Positions 48,695 through 57,588 of a DNA stretch of 64,000 bases are shown here, piece by piece; position 1 is the stretch's first letter, and the number at the start of each line of letters is the position of its first letter. The DNA lies in the NCBI RefSeq assembly GCF_000701505.1, contig NZ_KL370786.1, positions 450,468-514,467 on the forward strand, written 5' to 3'. This stretch comes from Dyadobacter crusticola DSM 16708 (GTDB lineage Bacteria > Bacteroidota > Bacteroidia > Cytophagales > Spirosomataceae). The notes under the pieces are model-generated. The model made no database searches. It was not told where the DNA came from and worked only from the letters and a program-made list of their open reading frames with translations. The position numbers and the translations under genes were made by a program.

Positions 48695-49993
48695 ATGAAT
48701 CACAAAATAAAACGTCAAATGAACAATTTAAAACGGCTCGGCAGCATTGCCATAGCCATACTAGTAATGATGATAATTAGCAAAAACGCAATGGCCCAGG
48801 ACTTGTCCAATGGAGCTGATAATTTCTACAAAAGTGATCAAGTGACGATCAAAAAGGTCACTTTCAAAAATCAATATAATATGAAGGTGGCGGCTAATCT
48901 TTTTACTCCAAAATATTTAGATCAAAAAGCAAAAAATGCCGCAATCATTGTCGGTCACCCGATGGGGGCTGTAAAGGAGCAGAGCGCAAACCTGTATGCC
49001 ACTAAAATGGCTGAAAAGGGATTTGTTGCCTTATCTCTGGACCTGTCATTCTGGGGAGAGAGTGAAGGAGAGCCGAGGAATGCGGTCGCGCCGGATATTT
49101 ATGCGGAAGATTTCAGTGCTGCGGTGGATTACCTGGGTACTCACGCATTTGTGGACCGCGAGCGGATCGGTGTGCTCGGGATTTGCGGGAGCGGAAGTTT
49201 TGTGATCAGTGCGGCAAAGATCGACCCGCGCATGAAAGCCATCGCAACCGTTAGCATGTACGACATGGGAGCAGCTAACCGCAATGCGCTCAATCATTCA
49301 TTAACCCTGGAACAACGCAAAAAGATCATCGCTGAAGCAGCGCAGCAGCGCTATACCGAATTCACAGGCGATGAACCGAAGCTTACCGGCGGAACGGTTG
49401 ACGAGCTGACCAAATCCGCGAATGCCATTGAGCGGGAATTTTATGACTTCTACCGCACCAGCCGCGGAGCATATACGCCAAAAGGGTACACTCCAAAACA
49501 GACCACACACCCGACGCTCGCGACCAACACCAAGTTTATGAATTTTTATCCCTTCAATGATATCGAGACCATTTCACCGCGTCCAATGCTGTTCATTGCA
49601 GGTGAAAATGCGCATTCCATTGAATTCAGTCAGGATGCCTACAAGCTTGCCGGGCATCCCAAGGAACTTGTGATTGTACCAGGAGCAGGACACGTGGATT
49701 TGTATGACCGGGTAAACTTAATTCCGTGGGACAAACTGGAATCCTTCTTCAAGAAGAACCTGAACTCCAAAGCGGAAGGTACGGTTGGGCTGCTGCCGGG
49801 AACCAATGCCTCCAACCCTCGCAACATCACAGCCGGCGATCTGATGCTTTACGGCTCTGCCACGCTGGTGCTTTTTTATGAGTCATTCCCTACTTCGTAC
49901 AGCTATACCAGGCTCGGGAAAATAGACAATCCATCCGGCCTTGCTGCGGCTGTCGGTAAAGGTTCGGTTTCGGTGCGTTTTGAATTGGAGTAG
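48695..49993 (+). CDS. alpha/beta hydrolase fused to C-terminal half of a cyclophilin-like fold protein
   Basis: About 432 residues from the ATG at 48695; ATGs at 48674 and 48719 are also possible, and the last gives the cleanest signal peptide ending KNAMAQ. Residues about 45-355 are an alpha/beta hydrolase: [16 protein letters not shown], nucleophile elbow GICGSGSF (Ser replaced in the usual GxSxG by G-I-C-G-S-G-S), and a late Asp and His ([10 protein letters not shown]). Such proteins normally end at [10 protein letters not shown]. Here the frame continues into [20 protein letters not shown], then [20 protein letters not shown] and [15 protein letters not shown], the second half of a cyclophilin-like (PF18050-type) domain. 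It looks like a deletion fusion of two neighbouring genes. Confidence 0.85.
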   Translation: MNHKIKRQMNNLKRLGSIAIAILVMMIISKNAMAQDLSNGADNFYKSDQVTIKKVTFKNQYNMKVAANLFTPKYLDQKAKNAAIIVGHPMGAVKEQSANLYATKMAEKGFVALSLDLSFWGESEGEPRNAVAPDIYAEDFSAAVDYLGTHAFVDRERIGVLGICGSGSFVISAAKIDPRMKAIATVSMYDMGAANRNALNHSLTLEQRKKIIAEAAQQRYTEFTGDEPKLTGGTVDELTKSANAIEREFYDFYRTSRGAYTPKGYTPKQTTHPTLATNTKFMNFYPFNDIETISPRPMLFIAGENAHSIEFSQDAYKLAGHPKELVIVPGAGHVDLYDRVNLIPWDKLESFFKKNLNSKAEGTVGLLPGTNASNPRNITAGDLMLYGSATLVLFYESFPTSYSYTRLGKIDNPSGLAAAVGKGSVSVRFELE

Positions 49994-50085
49994 GAATGTT
50001 CAATAATGGGCTTGGCCTAATAATTAGGCAGTTAAGCAGTCATCCGAGAGAGTCGCAAATAGTGTCTTCACCTAACAAGCAGCAA

Positions 50086-50586
50086 ATGAAAAATACCAGA
50101 AATAACATCGTAACAAGGCTATTATTGACTTTTGCCGCGGCTGCACTAATCACTTTTCAGGGATTTTCGCAATCGAAATCCAATGCAGACGCAGAGCAGG
50201 CTATTTTTCCAAAAGGCGAACAGGGGCCGGCGTCGCATTTTACCGGAAAGGCCTTCAATTATGGCTTGGTAGAAAGTGATTCGACCTATAATACAGTTGT
50301 AGGAAACGTGTTTTTCGAACCCGGCGCCAGGTCAAACTGGCATAAACATCCGGCCGGCCAGGTTCTGATTATTACGGCGGGCGAGGGCTATCACCAATTA
50401 AAAGGAAAACCGATAGAGAAAATGCGGAGAGGCGATGTTGTGAAATGTCCTCCTAACGTGGAGCATTGGCACGGCGCGAGCCCCGACAGCAGTCTGCACC
50501 AGATGTATATCATTCCGAATACTGAAAAGGGGATCGTTGAATGGCTACAACCAGTCACCGACAAGGAGTACGATGCATTTAAATAA
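50086..50586 (+). CDS. secreted cupin-domain protein
   Basis: 166 residues from the ATG at 50086 (MKNTRNNIVTRLLLTFAAAA, signal peptide ending near GFSQS); an ATG at 49996 would precede it with non-signal sequence. The cupin core has motif 1 VFFEPGARSNWHKHPAGQVL and motif 2 with PPNVEHWHGASP, giving the usual three His and a Glu/Gln metal set. Similar small cupins are named after hydroxynitrile lyase or carboxymuconolactone-type enzymes; the substrate is unknown. It directly follows the hydrolase fusion and probably shares its transcript. Confidence 0.88.
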   Translation: MKNTRNNIVTRLLLTFAAAALITFQGFSQSKSNADAEQAIFPKGEQGPASHFTGKAFNYGLVESDSTYNTVVGNVFFEPGARSNWHKHPAGQVLIITAGEGYHQLKGKPIEKMRRGDVVKCPPNVEHWHGASPDSSLHQMYIIPNTEKGIVEWLQPVTDKEYDAFK

Positions 50587-50610
50587 TATTTCAGCACCAA
50601 AAAATTCATC

Positions 50611-50765
50611 CTAAGCTGATGAATGATTGCGAAGCAGGCCTGACGTTCGCCTTGAAAAATGCTGGGATATTTAAAGCCCATTTCAAATGCGATCTCGCTT
50701 ACTGTTTTCGTCTGGTCAAAAATTCTTTCTTTGGCTACATCAATCAGTTTTGCCTGGACGTTAAC
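50611..50765 (-). pseudogene. remnant of an AraC-family regulator C-terminus
   Basis: The minus strand reads VNVQAKLIDVAKERIF, then DQTKTVSEIAFEMGFKYP, the second helix-turn-helix of an AraC regulator. Immediately after, the frame breaks: continuing QHFSR is found one frame over, and the present frame runs into unrelated sequence. No N-terminal domain exists upstream. This is the fossil of a second regulator, different in sequence from the intact AraC at 47160, lying antisense between the cupin and SDR genes. Confidence 0.75.
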
Positions 50766-50844
50766 GCACCGCAAATTTCCTCGGACGCAATTGGAGAATA
50801 GCATTATGAAACGGTAAAGAATTAAATCAGATTATTAAATAATA

Positions 50845-51588
50845 ATGGAAAATATCAAAGGAAAAGTAGTTGTCATTACCGGCGCAAGCAGCGGGATGGG
50901 CGAAGCAGCCGCAAAGCACTTGGCAAACCTCGGGGCAACCGTTGTGCTGGGCGCACGAAGAGCGGATAAAATTGAAAAGCTTTCAAAAGAAATCAATGAC
51001 AATGGTGGCAAATCTCTTGCAATTGCCGTGGACGTGACCAAACGGGAACAGGTAAAGCAGTTCGTCGATTCGGCAGTGAAGCATTTCGGCCGGGTGGATG
51101 TAATCCTGAATAACGCAGGAATAATGCCGCTGTCACCCATTGATCGCCTCAATGTCGACGAGTGGGATACCATGATCGATGTGAACATCAAGGGTGTGCT
51201 GAATGGCATTGCAGCTGTGCTGCCTTATATGAAAGAGCAGAAATCAGGCCAGATCATTAATACTTCTTCCGTGGCGGGACATAAAATATTCGGCGGTTCT
51301 GCCGTGTATTCCGCTACCAAGTTTGCCGTGCGGGCATTGACCGAAGGGTTACGAATGGAGGTGAAGCCTTACAATATCCGCACCACAATTGTTTGTCCTG
51401 GTGCGGTGAAGACCGAACTGCTCGAACATATCACGGAAGCAGATATCCAGAAAGCCAACGAGGATTATGTAGGAGCGGTAGGAATCAGTCCTGATAGTTT
51501 TGCGCGTGTGGTTGCTTTCGCGATCAGTCAGCCCCATGAAGTGGATATCAATGAAGTGATCTTCCGGCCGACAGCGCAGGAACTGTGA
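50845..51588 (+). CDS. short-chain dehydrogenase/reductase
   Basis: 247 residues from ATG. SDR motifs are [16 protein letters not shown], Arg after strand 2 ([10 protein letters not shown], favouring NADP), NNAGIMP, and the catalytic [19 protein letters not shown]. It is close to the YdfG/serine-3-dehydrogenase-like group common next to cupin and hydrolase genes. The upstream AraC remnant suggests it once had its own regulator. Confidence 0.93.
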   Translation: MENIKGKVVVITGASSGMGEAAAKHLANLGATVVLGARRADKIEKLSKEINDNGGKSLAIAVDVTKREQVKQFVDSAVKHFGRVDVILNNAGIMPLSPIDRLNVDEWDTMIDVNIKGVLNGIAAVLPYMKEQKSGQIINTSSVAGHKIFGGSAVYSATKFAVRALTEGLRMEVKPYNIRTTIVCPGAVKTELLEHITEADIQKANEDYVGAVGISPDSFARVVAFAISQPHEVDINEVIFRPTAQEL

Positions 51589-51659
51589 CAGGGCCGTTTT
51601 GGGCAGCTTATAGAAGGTTATTGAAACAGAATCTTAACGGATTCTGCCTCAGCCCTGTC
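51587..51659. terminator. nested hairpins between convergent SDR and lycopene cyclase genes
   Basis: The inner stem is cagaatc / gattctg (51627-51646) with a 6-nt loop. The outer arms gacagggc (51587) and gccctgtc (51652) can pair around it. A bidirectional terminator is likely from position; T-runs are weak. Confidence 0.4.
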
Positions 51660-51679
51660 CAAGAGCTCTCATATAGACG

Positions 51680-52846
51680 TTACTTAAAGCTTTTAAGGAA
51701 AGCATAACAGAACGGCTGGATGAAATGTCTCGCCTTTAAACTGCCCATAATTTGTAAATCTTCGGCAATTGTGCTTTCCGAGTCGAGAAACGAGAAGATC
51801 GTTTTTGCTTTGACATTGGTAAATAAATCGGTGAAGATCTGGTGTCCCTGGTACTTATTGTTGTCTAAAACATTCAAAATAGTCGCATCCAATAATTGAT
51901 GCTTGTAGTTTATGTTTTCAGTTATCGAAAATGGATGGCCGTGTTTCCGGTAGGACGCCAGGATCTTGGAAATTGTCTTCTGCGTATTAGTGAAAGTATA
52001 TCCCGACGAAGCCCGGGTGTCCCCGCCGATTGTACCAATATGCATGATGTTTGCAGACCTTCTTCGAAATTGGAAGTCGGTCATAGGAATAACACCAAAT
52101 TCACTTTCCAGGATTTGGTAATCAGTGATTCCCAGGACAGCTGTTAGGTAGTCAGCTATCTTTTTGTCATAATCAGCTTGTTGCAGCAGGGTTTTAGAGA
52201 AGATCGTGTATTCCACAAAAACATCCTGTTCAGATATGGGTAAGACATAAAAGAATGTGGTCCCGTTTTCCTGCGATGTCCTGTAATCCATCAGGTACAT
52301 TTCCGTGGAGCTGCTTTTCAACTGTTCCGTCCGTATGGTAACACCCTTAAAATGTTGGAGAAAGTACTGATCCGATTTGCTGAGCTCGGGCTTCGTGTAA
52401 ACCGAATTGAAGATGTATTTTCCCTGATACGAAGCTTGCCCCGTATCGACCCTGCCCCCGTTTGCAATGTTTTGAATAGATTTGATCTCACCGTAAACGA
52501 AAGTTACCTGTCTGCACCCGCTCAAAAAGGAAAGCACATGTTGATAGAAATCAATGCTGCGGATCATGTTATAAGTGTAGCGGCCATTTTCCAGCCTGAT
52601 TTGCCTGCCTTCATTCGAAAAAAAAGACAGCTGTTTCCATGAACGATAGATAACATCCTGAAAGGGTGAGGCCACTTCTTCATTCTGCCAGAAACACCAG
52701 GTCCGGTCGTTTTTGACTTTTGGCTCCTTATCTATAATAAGTATCTTTTCGTTTTGCCATATACCTTCCTTTATCGCCCGGTAAGCCAGACTCAGGCCTG
52801 CCAGCCCACTGCCGGTTATAATGATGTCAAACTGCTCAACTTCCAT
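51680..52846 (-). CDS. crtY: lycopene beta-cyclase (CrtY family)
   Basis: 388 residues from ATG. An FAD/NAD-binding Rossmann start IIITGSGLAGLSLAYRA is followed by the CrtY motif NDRTWCFWQ, RYTYNMIRSIDFYQHVL, a mid-protein EYTIFSKTLL block and FGVIPMTDFQF / GTIGGDTRASSGYTF, all characteristic of bacterial lycopene cyclases. It closes the ends of lycopene to beta rings at the inner membrane, giving beta-carotene-type pigments. No other carotenoid gene is within the window, so the pathway must be completed elsewhere. Confidence 0.9.
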   Translation of the reverse strand: MEVEQFDIIITGSGLAGLSLAYRAIKEGIWQNEKILIIDKEPKVKNDRTWCFWQNEEVASPFQDVIYRSWKQLSFFSNEGRQIRLENGRYTYNMIRSIDFYQHVLSFLSGCRQVTFVYGEIKSIQNIANGGRVDTGQASYQGKYIFNSVYTKPELSKSDQYFLQHFKGVTIRTEQLKSSSTEMYLMDYRTSQENGTTFFYVLPISEQDVFVEYTIFSKTLLQQADYDKKIADYLTAVLGITDYQILESEFGVIPMTDFQFRRRSANIMHIGTIGGDTRASSGYTFTNTQKTISKILASYRKHGHPFSITENINYKHQLLDATILNVLDNNKYQGHQIFTDLFTNVKAKTIFSFLDSESTIAEDLQIMGSLKARHFIQPFCYAFLKSFK

Positions 52847-52899
52847 AAAATCTTCATCTTGTAAATAGTAGCGCCAGGATTAGGGCATATGCATTTAAG

Positions 52900-52930
52900 G
52901 TGACAATAACTAAGTAATTGTCACTTTTTT
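52900..52930. repeat. 8-bp hairpin spanning the end of the NAD(P)-binding gene
   Basis: gtgacaat / attgtcac with a 9-nt loop, followed by a T-run on the plus strand. It overlaps the stop codon of the minus-strand gene. It has terminator form only in the plus direction, where no gene ends. Confidence 0.35.
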
Positions 52931-53533
52931 GCCAATATGAGCAGGATTTTCAGCTTCTGTTACCAGGTACGATGCAACATTCTTTCTACTGACTTTTCCC
53001 ACTTTCATATCCGGCTCCAAGGTTTGCATGATGCGGAAAGGTTCTGCGGATGATTTGTTGGTAAGTATGCCAGGTCTGACAATCTCCCAATTCATCGTGC
53101 TTTTCGTGATCATATCTTCCATCAATGTCTTATCTGCATACTGATCTTTCAGAAATAAGTAGATCACTGCCTTCATAAAGATATTCAGATAAGGCTTGCT
53201 ATCCCCGGCACCAAAGCCCGTAACAATAATAACCGGCTTCTGATAATCCAGATCTTCACTGGCACTGACCAGGGCTCTTGCGATCCCGGAAAAAAGCGTG
53301 GTTCCTTTTTTTTCTTTGGTGCCTACTGTTATCACAACAGCGTCAGCCAGGGCCATGACTTTCTTTAACTCATCCGCGCTGGTGGCACTTGCATTTACTT
53401 TTGTCAGCATTGGGTGTTCACGCATTTGGCTGGTGTCACGCGACATAGCAATCATGTGGTGCCCTCTTTCTAGTCCTAAGTACACGGCCTCCCGCCCGAT
53501 CCCGGCTGCTGCTCCTATTACTGCAATATTCAT
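52910..53533 (-). CDS. NAD(P)-binding (NmrA/SDR atypical) protein
   Basis: 207 residues from ATG. The N-terminal Rossmann motif is MNIAVIGAAAGIGREAVYLG, followed by VVITVGTKEKKGT, VIIVTGFGAGDS and the closing WEIVRPGILTN. This pattern belongs to the atypical SDR/NAD(P)H-binding family related to BLVRB and YwnB, whose members reduce quinones or flavins or act as sensors. The start overlaps the stop of the inositol-phosphatase-like gene by 4 bp (ATGA), so the two are translationally coupled. Confidence 0.88.
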   Translation of the reverse strand: MNIAVIGAAAGIGREAVYLGLERGHHMIAMSRDTSQMREHPMLTKVNASATSADELKKVMALADAVVITVGTKEKKGTTLFSGIARALVSASEDLDYQKPVIIVTGFGAGDSKPYLNIFMKAVIYLFLKDQYADKTLMEDMITKSTMNWEIVRPGILTNKSSAEPFRIMQTLEPDMKVGKVSRKNVASYLVTEAENPAHIGKKVTIT

Positions 53534-54339
53534 ATGTTTTCCGGTTTTTCGGTTAAAAATATGTTTACTGCCTCAGGCGTCCCTGCAAGCAAATTCTCGT
53601 TTCCCCACTTCCAGTCACCGCCATTGCTGGACCGGATCACTGCGCCTGCCTCTTCTGCAATCAGCAGCCCCGCCAGCCAGTTATGCGTATCCAGATCTTC
53701 CTGCAAAAACAGATCAATCCTTCCAGCTCCCACGTAAGCAATTTGCAATCCATGGGGTCCATAGTTTCTTACTACGCCAAACCGTGACAAAAGTTTTGAA
53801 AAAGCTGCTTCCATTTTTGCTTTCCAGCTGCTGTCGGTTTTTAATTGATGCCCGTATTCCAGAACTGCGACCATGTTAGAAGTCTCATGCTTTTTGCTAA
53901 CCTGCAATTTGACATTATTCAGGAAACTACCGCCGCCTTTTACTGCCCAAAAAAGTTCGTCCTGAAAGGGGTCGTAAATGGCCGAAAAAATAGGCTGCCC
54001 GTCCCGGATCAATACCAGATTAATGGTCCAACCCGCTATATGCTGCAAATACTGAATGGCGCCATCCATTGTATCACAAAGCCAATATTGCTGATAGTCG
54101 GCAGGTTTGGTCTGTGCAGGACCATCAAATTCGTCATCGTCGACCCATGGAGTGCCTGGCAGGATAGGGTCGATCCGCTGCCGCAGCTCGTTAAGGCTGC
54201 ATTCTTCAATTAATTTCAAACCATTCATCAAATCCTGGTGACTTTGGGGAATTTGATTTTGTCTGAAATCAGCCAGGAAAATTCTACCTACTTCCTTAAT
54301 CTGGGCCAAAATGACCTTTGTATCGAGTGTTTTATACAT
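53530..54339 (-). CDS. inositol monophosphatase family protein with altered metal motifs
   Basis: 269 residues from ATG. The overall IMPase/CysQ layout is present: PWVDDDEFDG where GEE is usual, WLCDTMDGAIQY where DP(I/L)DGT is usual, FWAVKGGGSFLNN, and DLDTHNWLAGLLIAEEAGA where WDxAAG is usual. The Asp residues of the metal site are kept, but Pro, Thr and Trp/Ala consensus positions are changed, so catalysis is likely but substrate range may differ. It is coupled to the NAD(P)-binding gene. Confidence 0.8.
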   Translation of the reverse strand: MYKTLDTKVILAQIKEVGRIFLADFRQNQIPQSHQDLMNGLKLIEECSLNELRQRIDPILPGTPWVDDDEFDGPAQTKPADYQQYWLCDTMDGAIQYLQHIAGWTINLVLIRDGQPIFSAIYDPFQDELFWAVKGGGSFLNNVKLQVSKKHETSNMVAVLEYGHQLKTDSSWKAKMEAAFSKLLSRFGVVRNYGPHGLQIAYVGAGRIDLFLQEDLDTHNWLAGLLIAEEAGAVIRSSNGGDWKWGNENLLAGTPEAVNIFLTEKPENI

Positions 54340-54363
54340 TTTTTGATTTGTATTTGTTCAACA

Positions 54364-54371
54364 CAAAGGTA
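54364..54371 (-). promoter_or_regulatory. possible -7 promoter element (TAccTTTG) of the IMPase-like gene
   Basis: An exact TAnnTTTG match on the minus strand, 25 bp upstream of the start codon at 54339, between the AraC stop and the IMPase start. Confidence 0.45.
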
Positions 54372-54419
54372 TCGGCTCCGGATTGACGGCAGTAAGGCGA
54401 AAACACGGTTATGATGGTT

Positions 54420-55277
54420 CTAAATACGGTATCTCGTCCGGAACTGGGTTGGTGAAAGTTGGGTATGTTTCTTAAAGAGTTTCCCAAAATACAGCGGGTC
54501 TTCATAACCGAGCATAAACGCAATCTCGTTGATATTTTTGTCTGTATAAAAAAGAAGGCGTTTGGCTTCTAATACATTCCTCGCCTGGATATGATGGGAA
54601 ACCGAATGGCCGGATTGCTTGCGGACGAGGTCATTCACATGTACTGCGGATAATGATATAGCCTGTGCATATAAATGCGGCTGTTTCCATTCTTTGAAGT
54701 GATCCTGTAACAATGATTGAAATTGCTGGTATATAACCAATCCCCGATCACTTGGTCTGGAAGTTGGTTTTTGCGCAACTGCCAGTGAGATTACAAGTTC
54801 GAACAATGCATTAACCAGGTGCAACGATGCGCGATCAAGAAACGCATCGCTGTTTTGTGAGCGTAATGCTTCGATTGCAGTTGATAAAGAAAGGATCAGC
54901 TTGGTCGCAACAAAATCGCTATCCAAAAGAACAGGGCCCCTAAATTGAGCATACACCGATGCCAGCATTTCGGGACCTATGACTGCTGCGTCAACATTGA
55001 GCAGCCACCCCGTCGCGTTTGACATACCAAGTATCTGGTGAACTTGCTCAGGCCTGATTATCAATGCTGCCTCCTTTTCAATGGACAGTTGCTCGAAATC
55101 AACCATCAGTTCCAATGAGCCGGAAGTGACCACCAAGAAAGTAAAGTGATCATCGCGATGCGGCGCGCCTACATCATGCCTTTGATGCTCGGCCACATTC
55201 AGCAGATTAGCAATGAGCACCCCTTGTCGCGCGTGTCCACTGATGCTATATTCAGGTATGTCGTTTTGTAGTCTCAA
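54420..55277 (-). CDS. AraC-family transcriptional regulator
   Basis: 285 residues from TTG at 55277. An in-frame stop lies directly before this TTG and there is no ATG for 70 codons, so TTG appears to be the real start. An N-terminal cupin-like domain (GAPHRDDHFTFLVVTSGSLE, RPEQVHQILGM) is followed by a C-terminal double HTH (YAQAISLSAVHVNDLVRKQSG; INEIAFMLGYEDPLYFGKLFKKH). It lies upstream of the IMPase/NAD(P)-binding pair on the same strand and may regulate it. Confidence 0.92.
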   Translation of the reverse strand: MRLQNDIPEYSISGHARQGVLIANLLNVAEHQRHDVGAPHRDDHFTFLVVTSGSLELMVDFEQLSIEKEAALIIRPEQVHQILGMSNATGWLLNVDAAVIGPEMLASVYAQFRGPVLLDSDFVATKLILSLSTAIEALRSQNSDAFLDRASLHLVNALFELVISLAVAQKPTSRPSDRGLVIYQQFQSLLQDHFKEWKQPHLYAQAISLSAVHVNDLVRKQSGHSVSHHIQARNVLEAKRLLFYTDKNINEIAFMLGYEDPLYFGKLFKKHTQLSPTQFRTRYRI

Positions 55278-55462
55278 TCAGCACTCTGGTGAATTGGCAA
55301 TGTAGCTATGGATTGTTCAATCGGAAAATCTTTTTTCGATTTTCAATTGTTTCTATAGCACCGCGCTAATAAGCAAAACACAAGAAAGGCGTCTCGTGGA
55401 GGTCTAGCATAGGTTACCGTTACAAGGCCGTTGCGCCTAAGTATCTCTGTAATAGGAAGAGC

Positions 55463-56833
55463 TTAATGAGCTAAGCCACTTTTAATCTTCAAGAATTCCT
55501 TGCGATCAAAACCATCAACAAACTCGTTGGCATAAACTATCCTGAGCAGGTCGGCATAATGCTTCGTAAATGAGATTCGCCCATTCTTTACGGTATATAG
55601 CTGATCGGTTCTGAGTTTGGTCAACTTAATGGGTACCAGGCTGAAATACAGCGCGCTTATGAGGCTTTTTTGACGGAGTTCTTTGCTGCGGTCACTGAGA
55701 TTATAGGAGAGAGAGATTTTGTTCTTGATCATTTTAGGATACATGCAGCTCTTTCCGGCCATCGATTTGCCTTCTTGAAAAACCGATTGCTCCTGCTGCT
55801 TGTTCTCTGTCAATGATAGCACAATGCCATGGTCAGGTTCAGATGTATCGTGTGGAGCAATTGCTATTTTCAAATTCGGCGACAACTTGCTAAGTTCATT
55901 CGCGACATCGGCGATCGTGGCTGAATCCTGTCCGCTAAATGCTCCGAACAGAAAGACATTGACTTCTTTTGGATGTTTTAGCAGTACATCACCCGAAAAT
56001 ATCTCGTCCAGATCCTTCGCCAGCTGCTCGTTTAGGGGGAAATTTTGAAGGTACGTTTGGAGTTTTTCGTTGGAATTGATCGAATAGAGCTGCTCACCAA
56101 AGTCTTTTTCAAATGACAACCGCGGATAGTCGGGCAAAACAGCCGGTTCATATAAAAGCCTTAGGACCTGTTTGTCCAGATCGGTAAGTCGCTTTCGTGG
56201 ATTGGAATTCTGAAAGAACAAGCTGGACGGATAGTTGTAACTGTCGCCGAATATACCAAGCACCTGAACAATCTCTTCCAACAAAACTTTCTGGTGTGAT
56301 GCTGCAGTTGTGTCGTTACTGCTGAAGTAAATGCCAATCCGGGCCTTGATAAGTCTGCCTTCGTAGCTTTCAGGTATACCAAATCCAAAATGGCTACTGG
56401 TGTCGACGCCTTTGGCGGCTAAATCCCCAAAGTCCAGAAAGGAGGCTACTTCCTTCACGTTCCCAAAAAAGATCTGTATTGAACCGATATCAGGCGCTTG
56501 GGCAAGACGGCATTGCAAGGGCAGTCCGAGTGTATTGATTTCAGCGATCGCCCCGCGGACGGATGCGCTATCCGCTGCCGATGCGCGCCCTTTGATGACG
56601 ATCGTGGGATCACTCGTCCATTTCCAAAGATTATCATTATTCCCGCGGGTAAAATCTTCATGATAGACAGTCTCATAAAAGTAATTAACCGTGCGCGCAT
56701 CATATTTCCGCTTCAAGTCCGAAAGATCCTGTTCCTTAATGGAGGTATTGTCACGACCGCACGACGCAAACGCCAGTAACAATGCAATTAACATCCCGAC
56801 TTTCGGTAAAGAACCAATTAATCTACAAAGCAT
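55463..56833 (-). CDS. DUF2927 lipoprotein
   Basis: 456 residues from ATG. The lipobox is AFASC (Cys near residue 25), so the protein is membrane-anchored. Residues about 75-235 carry the DUF2927 signature: WKWTSDPTIVIKG, a central metalloprotease-like pattern VLLEEIVQVLGIFGD with PSSLFF, and RLTDLDKQVLRLLYEP. The C-terminal half (235-456) is not assigned. The family is predicted to be zincin-like but the HExxH is absent here (LLEEIVQ), so hydrolase activity is doubtful. It is transcribed alone. Confidence 0.75.
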   Translation of the reverse strand: MLCRLIGSLPKVGMLIALLLAFASCGRDNTSIKEQDLSDLKRKYDARTVNYFYETVYHEDFTRGNNDNLWKWTSDPTIVIKGRASAADSASVRGAIAEINTLGLPLQCRLAQAPDIGSIQIFFGNVKEVASFLDFGDLAAKGVDTSSHFGFGIPESYEGRLIKARIGIYFSSNDTTAASHQKVLLEEIVQVLGIFGDSYNYPSSLFFQNSNPRKRLTDLDKQVLRLLYEPAVLPDYPRLSFEKDFGEQLYSINSNEKLQTYLQNFPLNEQLAKDLDEIFSGDVLLKHPKEVNVFLFGAFSGQDSATIADVANELSKLSPNLKIAIAPHDTSEPDHGIVLSLTENKQQEQSVFQEGKSMAGKSCMYPKMIKNKISLSYNLSDRSKELRQKSLISALYFSLVPIKLTKLRTDQLYTVKNGRISFTKHYADLLRIVYANEFVDGFDRKEFLKIKSGLAH

Positions 56834-57018
56834 ATTTCTAACATGGATAGTGGCGGGTATTTACAAGGACCGCACGATATTTGTGGCAAAGGTCGCGGGT
56901 TAAGAATGGCTCTATGTTGACTTATTCGCCGGCCGACATTGCTTCCGAATTTTTATCGCTTTTATTGATTTCTCATCTAAATTGGGTCAATTAACACTCA
57001 TATTCAAATCCTTGCACC

Positions 57019-57588
57019 ATGAACAACAAAATTTTGATTGTCACCGGAGATGGTGGTGAAAGTTACGAAACCCTCTATGCCGTTCACAGATTTCAGGAAG
57101 AAGGCGACATTGCCGTAATCGCTGCTCCGAGCAAGCGCAGGCTTAATCTGGTGATGCACGATTTTGAGCTTGGCTGGGATACGTATGTGGAGCGGCCTGG
57201 CTATTGTCTGGCGTCTGACTTAACGATTGAGGAAGTGGTGGTGGACGACTATGAAGCCATTTTGCTGCTAGGTGGCCGCGCCCCCGAATACCTGCGCAAC
57301 CATGCCGGACTTCTGGAAGTAGTCCGCGAGTTTGACCGCCAGGGTAAGTGGGTCTTTGCCATTTGTCACGGTATCCAGATACTGGTTACAGCCGGATTAG
57401 CCAAAAACCGCGTCTTGACCGCCTATGAACATGTGCGTACGGAAATCGAAATGGGTGGTGGAACCTATTCAACCGAGCAGGCCGTCCGTGACGGGAACAT
57501 CGTAACCGGACAGACCTGGCAATCACACCCAGACTTTTATCGCCAAGTTTTTGTTTGTCTCAAAGAAATGGAAGTGATGGAAGATTAG
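57019..57588 (+). CDS. DJ-1/PfpI family protein
   Basis: 189 residues from ATG. The class I glutamine amidotransferase-like fold has the nucleophile-elbow Cys in FAICHGIQIL, preceded by AILLLGGRAPEYLRNH. The N-terminal acidic residue region KILIVTGDGGESYE matches PfpI/YhbO-type proteins with Glu near the active Cys. Members act as deglycases, chaperones or peptidases under carbonyl stress. Length (about 190) is normal. Confidence 0.92.
   Translation: MNNKILIVTGDGGESYETLYAVHRFQEEGDIAVIAAPSKRRLNLVMHDFELGWDTYVERPGYCLASDLTIEEVVVDDYEAILLLGGRAPEYLRNHAGLLEVVREFDRQGKWVFAICHGIQILVTAGLAKNRVLTAYEHVRTEIEMGGGTYSTEQAVRDGNIVTGQTWQSHPDFYRQVFVCLKEMEVMED

Noticed and set aside
52900-52930. Hairpin with T-run as a plus-strand terminator
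   Set aside because: No plus-strand gene ends here; it was kept only as a low-confidence inverted repeat.
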